A stretch of DNA of 14,809 nt, taken from Thermococcales archaeon 44_46. Lineage in GTDB: Archaea > Methanobacteriota_B > Thermococci > Thermococcales > Thermococcaceae. Below, one piece after another: positions 8,338 to 14,707 of this stretch; the first letter of the stretch is position 1, and the number at the start of each line of letters is the position of its first letter. The notes below the pieces were generated by a model. It did not search any database and was not told where the DNA came from. It was given only the letters and a program-made list of their open reading frames with translations. Location: assembly GCA_001507935.1 (NCBI GenBank), contig LGET01000014.1:1-14809 (forward strand). Direction: 5' to 3'. The position numbers were made by a program, and so were the translations under genes.

Positions 8338-8949
8338 TTGAAATTTAAGGGGAAAGCTTTTGGCAATTTGGTTAGAATCGAATTTGAGATACTCAGCCTT
8401 AGCGAGCTTAAGATTGAAGACTTAAAAGATTTTGACATAGAGAACCTAAAAATTGAGCTTAAACCAACTTCTTCTGGGATAAAAATAGTCGGAATATGGG
8501 AAGGTGAGGTAGAAAAAGCTGGTGAGGGCATAAAGAAAGCCCTCGAAGAGAGTTATAAATTGAGAGATAAGATACTAAACAGGATGAAGGCAAAGATTGA
8601 GAGAATAAGGGGAGTCATGAAAAAGCTTGGGTTTACTGAAGAGGTTTTAGGTTATGGAAACCTTATTAAGTTCACAAAAAAGATTGGTGATTACGAAATA
8701 GCAGTTGTTGCTTCCTCTAAAGATGACCTTATTAGGGTGGAAGTTTACGGAAATGACAAGAAGGTAATAGGGCCAGAGATTGAGAACTTCTTTGAAGACG
8801 TAGACGTAGAGGAGCTCGAGGTTTACGGGTTAGATGAGGAAGCACAAGAAGAGAGACTTGTAATAAACCTTGAACTGCCAGAGGAAGAAGTGCCAGAAAC
8901 AAAAATAGTAGAGGCAATAAAATTAATCGAAAGCCTCTTGATGACCTGA
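8338..8949 (+). CDS. Hypothetical protein, charged, with central helical segment
   Basis: Protein of 203 residues with a TTG start at 8338, chosen because GGTGAT (8327-8332) lies five bases upstream and no in-frame ATG or GTG stands closer. I do not recognise a family. It is rich in Lys and Glu, has no signal peptide or membrane helix, and looks cytoplasmic. An N-terminal beta/alpha part leads into a long basic amphipathic helix (~60-95, with RDKILNRMKAKIERIR). The C-terminal half is beta-rich and acidic (EDVDVEELEVYGLDEEAQEE). It is probably a lineage-specific protein. It is monocistronic, and its TGA abuts the stop codon of the convergent gene. Confidence 0.8.
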   Translation: MKFKGKAFGNLVRIEFEILSLSELKIEDLKDFDIENLKIELKPTSSGIKIVGIWEGEVEKAGEGIKKALEESYKLRDKILNRMKAKIERIRGVMKKLGFTEEVLGYGNLIKFTKKIGDYEIAVVASSKDDLIRVEVYGNDKKVIGPEIENFFEDVDVEELEVYGLDEEAQEERLVINLELPEEEVPETKIVEAIKLIESLLMT

Positions 8950-9759
8950 TTATTTATATTTTGCCTCTAATTGAATTTTCTTTATCTTTGCCATCAAACC
9001 TTTCTTGGGCAACGTGTCTTCCTCCAAAATCTTGCCACTTCTCAGATCTATCTTTGCATAGTAAATCGACTTATCGCCTACTAGTTTTATCACTGCATAT
9101 CCCTTTTCCTTGTAAACGACTATCCTTTCCGTATTGAGGTTCTTTTCATTGAACTTTTCCAGTATATACCTCTTGTAGCTCTCCTCAATCACTATCTCAG
9201 TCAGGAAAACGTCGCTCTTTAGTATTTCCCCAGAACTTCTACCTATCAGAAGCTCTCCCACTCTTTCTTCTCCGACAAATTTAACTTTCCAGTCGTCATT
9301 AAGTTTTATCTCCTTTATGGTTGCAGGTATTCCTTTCTCTTCCAAGAATTTCTCCGCTATCTCCCTTACCACCTCAATTTTCAGCTGTCTATCTAATTCG
9401 TTCAAGATTTTCCCATCTTTGCTAAGGGATATTCTTAGAATAGATTTGTCATTCTCAAGCTCAGCCTCGTAAGCTTCGTTCTTCTCCAGCTTCCTTATTT
9501 CCCACCCCTTATATTTTTGGAGGATTATCTCTCTGGCTTTCTGAGGACTTATCTCAACGAAATAATCTATTATGTCTCCCGTTTTTCCATCGGCATTTAC
9601 CTTAATCTTCCCGTCAACACTCTCAAGGAGTAGCTCTAGATGGGTTGCATCGTAGAATTTGAAGTCAACAAGCTCAAGCCCCTTTATGTCAAAATTCTTT
9701 TCAATAAGGTTCTTAGCAGAATTTGCAATCTGATAAGGATGAAGGAGGTTTGCACTACT
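8950..9759 (-). CDS. 3' part of the frameshifted Mrr/PepSY-repeat gene
   Basis: From 9759 down to the TAA at 8952-8950 this frame encodes about 269 protein-like residues that continue the product of the upstream frame (11099-9684). The frame has no ATG, GTG or TTG before a TTG at 9405, and that TTG lies inside continuous repeat sequence (DGKILNELDRQL), so an independent start is unlikely. The segment holds about four PepSY-like units, each an alpha helix (for example VVREIAEKFLEEKG), beta strands, and a closing turn of the form (T/D/S)G-x-I (TGDII, DGKIL, SGEIL, SGKIL). PepSY domains are small protein- or peptidase-binding modules; no enzyme motif is visible. If 9405 is used, the product is a 151-residue fragment. 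Confidence 0.75.
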   Translation of the reverse strand, partial: SSANLLHPYQIANSAKNLIEKNFDIKGLELVDFKFYDATHLELLLESVDGKIKVNADGKTGDIIDYFVEISPQKAREIILQKYKGWEIRKLEKNEAYEAELENDKSILRISLSKDGKILNELDRQLKIEVVREIAEKFLEEKGIPATIKEIKLNDDWKVKFVGEERVGELLIGRSSGEILKSDVFLTEIVIEESYKRYILEKFNEKNLNTERIVVYKEKGYAVIKLVGDKSIYYAKIDLRSGKILEEDTLPKKGLMAKIKKIQLEAKYK

Positions 9760-11099
9760 TTATGCTCCCCATTTTCCAAGTTGAATTCAAGAACCACGAC
9801 TCCTTTTGGAGTCATCACGTCTACTATTGCCCTATTTTCTTTTTCATCAAAGAATATCACTTCTCCATCAGGATACAGTTTGGTGATTTCAGAGAATATT
9901 GCCTCCCGTTTCATTTTTGACTTTCTTTTCATAATCCTACCACTGTAGACGTGCAAAGCAATCCCAAAAACAAACCGCTTAGTTTGTCCACTTATAATAG
10001 CTACGGAATCTTTTTCCTCTACAGAAATTTCTTCTGGGTTCTCTCCGAGAGATTTTTTGCACTCTTCTCTGGCTATTTCAATGAGCTTTTCCTTTGGAAG
10101 AGGGGTTATGTCTACTTTGATGTCATTCGTTTTAAGATCGACTTCAGCCTTGGCAGAATTTATGCCCACTTTGAGTGTCAATAGAGCTCTATTCGGGACA
10201 TAAACCTTCCTTCTAGAACTTAGATAGATATTCGTTTGGGGAATCTCAAGTCCATCTGCAAGTTTTAATTTGAGAGCTATCACCGCCTCATTTTGAGAAA
10301 TGGGGGATGTTATTTCAACTTCACTAGCTTTTATTGCAGACTCGCTTTCCAAGAGGGCTCTTGATACTTTTCTTTCCAATTCAACGTCTCTGCTTACAAA
10401 AGGGATTACTTCTTCCTTTGACAAAATTACTGCTTTGTCTTTTACCTCCTCTGTGTCTTTTTTAGCAGACCACAGAATTATATAGCCGGTAGAAAGCTCA
10501 ACTACCAGCTCTTCTAGGAAAATGTCCTCTCGTTTGATTTTATACCGAGATTCCATAAGCGACATGACCATTTCAAGAACTTTATTGGGTGAAAACGAGT
10601 ATAACAATGGTGCATCCAAACGTATAGCCTTCAACATGCCCCTTCTTTTGGCCTCTTCTTCTTTCTCCATTTTCTCCTTTTTGAGCCTTTCAACTACCTC
10701 ATGGGGTACTGGAATTTCCTTGTCATTTAGTTCCTTAACAAGCCTCTCCCCATCCCAAGGAATTATTTTTCCCTTGTACTCTCTCCCCAGGAGCACTTTT
10801 GCATCTTTTGTGAATCCACTAACAGAAAGAAAAATCCCTCTATCTGCTTTAGCTTTTATGATGGCCTCTGCAAATTCTTCAACTTCCTTAGAAGATGCTA
10901 ATCCTTTTGTTTTTACCTTTATTGCATACTTCTCAAGTCCAGATATTGGATCCTCACGTAAGGCTATGAAGTCGATTTTCCACTCTTCAGTTCTTACTCT
11001 CTCGGCTTCTTTAAACCCCAAGGATTCAATGAGTCCTTGAACGATACGAATTATATCCTCATCAGAGGCAAAGTTCAATATTTCCAACGTCCATTCCAT
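9684..11099 (-). CDS. 5' part of the frameshifted gene: Mrr-like nuclease domain plus repeats
   Basis: Reads 471 residues from ATG 11099, with GTGAT (11108-11104) just upstream. Residues ~1-130 resemble the Mrr family of PD-(D/E)xK restriction nucleases: a helix with ESLGF, then KIDFIALRED (Asp43), KYAIKVKTKG (Lys61, Lys63), SKEVEEFAEAI, RGIFLSVSGFTKDA, and IIPWDGERLVKEL. The second acidic/Gln catalytic position appears as Lys61, so activity is doubtful. A charged helix (~135-156) links to PepSY-like repeats, clearest from ~337 (VYSGRI, then LENGEHKV). After residue ~449 the frame loses similarity to the repeats and ends 22 codons later in a Leu/Arg-rich tail that looks like out-of-frame translation. 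A one-base slip joins it to the next frame, giving about 716 residues. It has no signal peptide. Confidence 0.8.
   Translation of the reverse strand: MEWTLEILNFASDEDIIRIVQGLIESLGFKEAERVRTEEWKIDFIALREDPISGLEKYAIKVKTKGLASSKEVEEFAEAIIKAKADRGIFLSVSGFTKDAKVLLGREYKGKIIPWDGERLVKELNDKEIPVPHEVVERLKKEKMEKEEEAKRRGMLKAIRLDAPLLYSFSPNKVLEMVMSLMESRYKIKREDIFLEELVVELSTGYIILWSAKKDTEEVKDKAVILSKEEVIPFVSRDVELERKVSRALLESESAIKASEVEITSPISQNEAVIALKLKLADGLEIPQTNIYLSSRRKVYVPNRALLTLKVGINSAKAEVDLKTNDIKVDITPLPKEKLIEIAREECKKSLGENPEEISVEEKDSVAIISGQTKRFVFGIALHVYSGRIMKRKSKMKREAIFSEITKLYPDGEVIFFDEKENRAIVDVMTPKGVVVLEFNLENGEHKVVQTSFILIRLQILLRTLLKRILT
9741..9762 (-). other. Apparent frameshift junction in the Mrr/PepSY-repeat gene
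   Basis: Going 5' to 3' on the minus strand, codons ...GEHKVV (through about 9753) read well in the first frame. From the TAA at 9762-9760 onward the frame one base back reads SSANLLHPYQIANSAKN and continues the repeats to 8950. Restoring one base here, for example in the AAA run at 9761-9759, joins the two. I see no classic X-XXY-YYZ slippery heptamer, so a real one-base deletion or a sequencing error is likelier than programmed frameshifting. Confidence 0.75.
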
Positions 11100-11133
11100 A
11101 GTATCACGCTCACATAATAAAATAGGGATTTTT

Positions 11134-11146
11134 CATATAAATTAGT
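11134..11146 (-). promoter_or_regulatory. Putative promoter of the Mrr/PepSY-repeat gene
   Basis: On the minus strand AATTTATATGAAA (about 11145-11133) is a TATA-like box about 40 bases before the ATG at 11099. Transcription would start near 11113 and leave a leader of about 13 nt containing the GTGAT ribosome-binding site. Confidence 0.4.
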
Positions 11147-11161
11147 TTTGCATAATACGCC

Positions 11162-11178
11162 TATCACCATTGGTGTTT
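11162..11178 (+). promoter_or_regulatory. Thermococcales glycolytic motif (TGM)-like site upstream of pgk
   Basis: TATCAC, five bases, then GTGTTT. The established consensus is TATCAC-N5-GTGATA, bound by the TrmB-family sugar-responsive regulator Tgr/TrmBL1. The left half is perfect, the spacing is exact, and the right half differs at two positions. It lies upstream of the predicted TATA region of pgk. In Thermococcales that position goes with activation of gluconeogenic genes, whereas sites downstream of the TATA box go with repression of glycolytic genes. Confidence 0.65.
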
Positions 11179-11184
11179 AAAATA

Positions 11185-11194
11185 ATCTTTTAAC
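11185..11194 (+). promoter_or_regulatory. Putative promoter of pgk
   Basis: ATCTTTTAAC sits about 37 bases before the ATG at 11227, placing the start near 11215 and a leader of about 12 nt with AGGTGAG (11217-11222). A TTTAAAAT stretch just upstream (11176-11183) is an alternative core. In either case the TGM-like site lies upstream of the core. Confidence 0.4.
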
Positions 11195-11226
11195 CATTTC
11201 TCATTTACATTCTCTCAGGTGAGAAA

Positions 11227-12441
11227 ATGTTTAAGCTGACAGAATTTAACTATCACGGGAAAACAGTCTTTTTTAGGGCGGATTTAAATTCACCTGTCAA
11301 AAATGGAAAGATAATCAGCGATGCCCGATTTAGGGCTGTTTTACCCACCGTAAGGTACCTACTCGAACACAATGCAAAGGTTGTTGTTGGAACTCATCAG
11401 AGCAAGCCCTATGAAGAAGACTACCTAACCACGGAACAGCATGCCGAAATACTAAGCTCCCTGCTAGGTATTGAAGTGAAATATGTGGAAGATGTCTTTG
11501 GAAAATGTGCAAGGGAAGCGATAGCCTCTTTAAAACCCGGTGAAATACTTATGTTGGAGAACCTCAGATTTGCGGCAGAGGAAACCAAACAAGCTCCCTT
11601 AGAAAAGTGTGAGAATACGTATTTCGTTAGGAAGCTTAGCCCCCTGATAGATTACGTAGTTACAGACGCATTCGCCGCAGCTCATCGATCACAGCCGTCT
11701 TTGGTCGGCTTTGCAAGGTTAAAACCAATGATACCCGGATTTTTAATGGAGAGAGAACTAAAAGCATTGAATAAGGCATATGAAAGCGAGGAAAAACCCA
11801 AAATCTATGTATTAGGTGGAGCAAAAGTTGAGGACTCACTTAGAGTTGCAGAGAATGTTTTGAGGAACGGAAAAGCCGACTTGATTTTAACAGGCGGTTT
11901 GGTCGGCCAAATCTTCACTCTGGCAAAGGGGTTTGATCTTGGGGATGCGAACATAAGCTTTCTTGAGAAAAAAGGATTAATAAAACTCGTAGATTGGGCG
12001 GAAAAGATACTGAATGAGTTTTATCCTTACGTAAGAACTCCAGTAGATTTTGCAGTTGAATACAAAGGTGAGAGAGTCGAAATAGATCTGTTGAGCGATA
12101 AAAAATGGATTTTTGACGAGAGACCGATCATGGACATAGGAAGCAGAACAATAGAAAAGTATCGAGAAATACTTCAGGAGGCTGCTATAATAGTTGCAAA
12201 CGGTCCTATGGGGGTCTTTGAGATAGAAGAGTTTGCAAAGGGCACTGTGGAGGTCTTTAAGGCCATAGGAGAGAGTGAGGCATTCTCAGTTGTTGGTGGG
12301 GGACATTCAATAGCAAGCATATACAAGTACAACATAAAGGGAATCTCCCATATAAGCACGGGCGGTGGAGCAATGTTAGCCTTTTTTGCTGGAGAAAAAC
12401 TTCCTCTTGTTGAGGCACTTAAAATAAGCTATGAAAAATAG
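11227..12441 (+). CDS. pgk: Phosphoglycerate kinase
   Basis: Protein of 404 residues, of usual length for archaeal PGK, from ATG 11227 behind AGGTGAG. It interconverts 1,3-bisphosphoglycerate + ADP and 3-phosphoglycerate + ATP in the cytoplasm. Family motifs are intact: RADLNSP (17-23, substrate side), ENLRF (111-115), DAFAAAHRSQPS (~147-158), the hinge-side LGGAK (196-200), NGPMGVFE (325-332, nucleotide side), VGGGHS (356-361) and STGGGAML (377-384). In Thermococcales, sugar breakdown bypasses this step through ferredoxin-dependent glyceraldehyde-3-phosphate oxidoreductase, so PGK works mainly in gluconeogenesis. The upstream TGM-like site agrees with that. It is monocistronic, divergent from the Mrr/PepSY gene and convergent with the ABC-2 permease gene. 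Confidence 0.98.
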   Translation: MFKLTEFNYHGKTVFFRADLNSPVKNGKIISDARFRAVLPTVRYLLEHNAKVVVGTHQSKPYEEDYLTTEQHAEILSSLLGIEVKYVEDVFGKCAREAIASLKPGEILMLENLRFAAEETKQAPLEKCENTYFVRKLSPLIDYVVTDAFAAAHRSQPSLVGFARLKPMIPGFLMERELKALNKAYESEEKPKIYVLGGAKVEDSLRVAENVLRNGKADLILTGGLVGQIFTLAKGFDLGDANISFLEKKGLIKLVDWAEKILNEFYPYVRTPVDFAVEYKGERVEIDLLSDKKWIFDERPIMDIGSRTIEKYREILQEAAIIVANGPMGVFEIEEFAKGTVEVFKAIGESEAFSVVGGGHSIASIYKYNIKGISHISTGGGAMLAFFAGEKLPLVEALKISYEK

Positions 12442-12475
12442 GAAAAAGCTAAAATCAACCTATTGTAGCTTTTTC
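12442..12475. terminator. Inverted repeat shared by two convergent genes, putative bidirectional terminator
   Basis: GAAAAAGCTA (12442-12451) and TAGCTTTTTC (12466-12475) form a perfect 10-bp inverted repeat with a 14-base loop. It begins at the last base of the pgk stop and overlaps the final codons of the minus-strand permease gene. On each strand a run of five T ends the stem, so transcripts from both sides could terminate here. Confidence 0.55.
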
Positions 12476-13225
12476 AAATTCAATCATGGCTACTCCCACA
12501 AGGAAAAGAGCCAGCAACGCCAGTACTCCAACGTCAGTTGTTAGGGCAAATTTTGTTACGTTTTCTCCAACAAGGAAATGTCTTGCTCCATCAACTGCGT
12601 AGGTTAAGGGGTTGATGTAAGCTAAGGCTCTCATCCATGAGGGCATTGTGTCTATTGGGTACATTGCACCACTGAGAAAGATTAAAGGCAGCATGAGGAC
12701 CATCATCACCATCTGAAAGCCCTCCATGCTCTCCATCTTCAAGGCTAAGCTAACTCCGAATCCTGAAAATGCAACCGCGAGGAGAAATCCAACCCCCAAA
12801 GCCGGCAAGATACCACTAATTTTAAGGTTCTCCGCTAAGAGGAACGTCAAGAGGAGAATTATCGTCCCCTGTGTCAAGGTCACCAATGAATCGCCAAGGA
12901 TTCTGCCCAGTATCCCTTCCTTTCTGGAAGCCGGAGCTACCAAAACTTCCTTGAGAAAGCCAAACTGCTTGTCCCATATGACGCTGACTCCACCTATAAA
13001 GCTCTGATTGAAGATCGTCATTGCAAATATACCTGGAGCGAGAAACGTTAGGTAGTCAACGCCTCCAAATATTGCCCTAGCCATTGGATTGTCGAAAACC
13101 TTACTCCATCCAAGCCCGAAGAACACGAGCCATATTAATGGGTTAACTATCATTCCCACAACTCTTGAGCGTGCCCGTGTAAATCGCTTGATCTGTCTGT
13201 ATGCCATTGTTGTTAAAGCCCTCAT
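12455..13225 (-). CDS. ABC-2 type transporter permease (DrrB-like)
   Basis: Protein of 256 residues from ATG 13225, with GAGGTGA five bases upstream. It is an ABC-2 membrane subunit with about six helices. An N-terminal amphipathic basic segment (YRQIKRFTRARSRV) is followed by a first helix (VNPLIWLVFFGLGW) and a cytoplasmic-loop segment (FGFLKEVLVAPASRKEGILGR) typical of daunorubicin-resistance DrrB-type exporters. Later come the LPLIFLSGAMYPI helix and a re-entrant region with YINPLTYAVDGARHFL. It pairs with the ATPase encoded five bases upstream to export a hydrophobic compound, or possibly a lipid or glycan precursor; the substrate is not readable. It is the last gene of the PadR operon. 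Confidence 0.93.
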   Translation of the reverse strand: MRALTTMAYRQIKRFTRARSRVVGMIVNPLIWLVFFGLGWSKVFDNPMARAIFGGVDYLTFLAPGIFAMTIFNQSFIGGVSVIWDKQFGFLKEVLVAPASRKEGILGRILGDSLVTLTQGTIILLLTFLLAENLKISGILPALGVGFLLAVAFSGFGVSLALKMESMEGFQMVMMVLMLPLIFLSGAMYPIDTMPSWMRALAYINPLTYAVDGARHFLVGENVTKFALTTDVGVLALLALFLVGVAMIEFEKATIG

Positions 13226-13230
13226 TTACT

Positions 13231-14211
13231 TCACCTCCTCATTCTCATCCTTATCATTGATGCCAAAGTATTTGTCTCCTCTTCATCCCTAATCTCCCTC
13301 CCCGTTAGGTACAGAAAGACGTCGTTAAGCGTTGGTCTGTGGTAAGTTACCTCGACAATTTTCACATTTCGCTCCTTAGCAAGATCAAATATCTTAGGCA
13401 AAGCTTCTGCGGCGTTTACAACTTCAAGTCTAACCCTTCCATCCGATAAAAGTTTGCATCCTCTAATGAATTCAGCCTTGAGACATTTGAGGTCTTCTGG
13501 AGCCTCAAGTTTGAGATATATAACATCATTACCGACAAGCTTTTTGAGCTCCTCTGCTGTTCCTTCAGCAATTATCTTGCCATGATCCATAATCGCTATC
13601 CTATCCGCTAACTGCTCCGCTTCATCCATATAATGGGTGGTTAGGAAGATCGTCATGTTATGCTCTTCCTTCATGGATTTGATGTACTCCCAGATGTGGG
13701 CTCTTGTTTGAGGGTCAAGCCCTATTGTCGGCTCATCCAAAAATAACACTTCAGGCTCGTGAAGAAGAGCCCTTGCAATTTCAAGTCTTCTCTGCATACC
13801 ACCTGAGAAATATTTTACAGGCTTATTTCTAAACTCCCAAAGCTCCACAAACTTCAAAAGCTCCTCTATTTTGTTTTTAAGCTCATTCCCTCCCAATCCA
13901 TATATCCTTCCGTGAATATACATGTTTTCATAAGCAGTCAGCTCCCTATCAAGGCTTGGATCTTGAAACACTATTCCTATCCTCTTTCTCACTTCCATTG
14001 GTTCCTTAACCACGTCATGTCCAGCTACAATGGCCTTTCCCGAGGTCAATTTTAGGAGAGTAGTTAGAACATGAACCGTAGTTGTTTTACCCGCACCATT
14101 CGGCCCCAAAAAGGCAAATATTTCTCCTCTCTTAACCTTAAAGGAAATCCCCTTTACAGCCTCAAAGTCACCATATTTCTTGACGAGATTCTCAACTTCA
14201 ATGGCATACAT
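13231..14211 (-). CDS. ABC-2 exporter ATP-binding protein (DrrA-like)
   Basis: Protein of 326 residues. A GTG at 14220 lies in frame, but ATG 14211 is preferred because GGAGGTGAG (14224-14216) is four bases before it and the GTG lies inside that site. Motifs are intact: Walker A GPNGAGKT (36-43), Q-loop Gln83, signature FSGGMQRR (135-142), Walker B VLFLDE (Glu160), D-loop GLDP, and switch His193 (TTHYMDEAE). The signature with its RLEIARALL context and the C-terminal ~100-residue domain ending in PTLNDVFLYLTGRE are characteristic of DrrA-type ATPases of drug and lipid exporters. It starts one base after the regulator's stop and ends five bases before the permease, so the operon is translationally tight. 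Confidence 0.95.
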   Translation of the reverse strand: MYAIEVENLVKKYGDFEAVKGISFKVKRGEIFAFLGPNGAGKTTTVHVLTTLLKLTSGKAIVAGHDVVKEPMEVRKRIGIVFQDPSLDRELTAYENMYIHGRIYGLGGNELKNKIEELLKFVELWEFRNKPVKYFSGGMQRRLEIARALLHEPEVLFLDEPTIGLDPQTRAHIWEYIKSMKEEHNMTIFLTTHYMDEAEQLADRIAIMDHGKIIAEGTAEELKKLVGNDVIYLKLEAPEDLKCLKAEFIRGCKLLSDGRVRLEVVNAAEALPKIFDLAKERNVKIVEVTYHRPTLNDVFLYLTGREIRDEEETNTLASMIRMRMRR

Positions 14212-14212
14212 T

Positions 14213-14668
14213 CTACTCACCTCCGAGAAGTATCAGCTTTATTCTCTTCGTAAAATTCTCAATTTCTTCCGAGATTTCAGCCTTTTGAGACTCCGAAAGT
14301 GAGGGCAAAACTTCCATAATTTCTCTTATTGTTTTAAACAACTTCCTGCCTCCAAGTCTAGAAAATTCTTTAAAACGATTAACCTTCTCAAGAGCCTCCC
14401 TCAGCTCATTTTGATGCTCTTGAAGATAACTCCTTCCCTTCTCCGTAATCCTATAGAGTTTTTTCTCTCTTTTTTCTGTCTCAACAACCTCAATAAGCTT
14501 GTTTTTCTTTAAATTAGCCAGCAAAGGATAAATTGCTCCAGCACTTGGGCTCGGTATTTCGTATCTTTTCTCAAGCTCCGCCATTATACCATAGCCGTGT
14601 AGAGGCTTCTCCTCAAGCAAATGAAGGATAAGAAGCTTCAAATATCCCCTATATTTTGGCCTTTCCAT
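14213..14668 (-). CDS. PadR family transcriptional regulator
   Basis: Protein of 151 residues from ATG 14668, with GGTGAT three bases upstream. Residues ~8-80 form the PadR winged helix: LLILHLLEEKPLHGYGI, then the recognition helix region SPSAGAIYPLLANLKKNKLIE, and the wing EKREKKLYRITEKGRSYL. The C-terminal half is helical and charged, the usual dimerisation and ligand-sensing part. PadR proteins generally repress neighbouring efflux genes and release DNA when a hydrophobic or aromatic ligand binds. Its last codons contain the ribosome-binding site of the ATPase gene. An inverted repeat lies in its own promoter, which suggests autorepression of the whole operon. Confidence 0.93.
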   Translation of the reverse strand: MERPKYRGYLKLLILHLLEEKPLHGYGIMAELEKRYEIPSPSAGAIYPLLANLKKNKLIEVVETEKREKKLYRITEKGRSYLQEHQNELREALEKVNRFKEFSRLGGRKLFKTIREIMEVLPSLSESQKAEISEEIENFTKRIKLILLGGE

Positions 14669-14677
14669 TATATCACC

Positions 14678-14699
14678 AGATATATCAAAAGATATATCT
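14678..14699. promoter_or_regulatory. Inverted-repeat operator in the padR-ABC operon promoter
   Basis: AGATATATC, four A, GATATATCT: perfect 9-bp arms around a 4-bp spacer. Each arm also contains the self-complementary octamer GATATATC, and the two octamers are 12 bp apart centre to centre. The repeat lies immediately downstream of the TATA box and ends at the predicted transcription start, where a bound dimer would block polymerase. Binding by the PadR protein is inferred from position. Confidence 0.65.
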
Positions 14700-14707
14700 T
14701 TATAAAC
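14698..14707 (-). promoter_or_regulatory. Putative promoter of the padR-ABC exporter operon
   Basis: On the minus strand GTTTATAAAG (14707-14698) is a good archaeal TATA box. Transcription would start near 14677, giving a leader of about nine bases that opens with the GGTGAT ribosome-binding site (14677-14672). The box overlaps the operator repeat by one or two bases. Confidence 0.6.

Noticed and set aside
8950..9405. Independent 151-residue gene starting at TTG 9405
   Set aside because: The same frame continues upstream for about 350 bases with protein-like, repeat-matching sequence, and no good ribosome-binding site precedes the TTG.
9741..9762. Programmed -1 ribosomal frameshifting
   Set aside because: The minus-strand codons CAT AAA GTA GTG CAA ACC contain no X-XXY-YYZ heptamer and I see no obvious downstream stem; an indel is the simpler reading.
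10522..11040. Plus-strand open frame of 172 codons
   Set aside because: It is antisense to the Mrr-like gene, Ser-rich in the way expected of a reverse-strand shadow, and has no family resemblance or ribosome-binding site.
11102..11107. Second TATCAC near the Mrr/PepSY gene start, as a TGM site
   Set aside because: The right half is absent, and on the minus strand it is the GTGATA ribosome-binding site of the 11099 gene.
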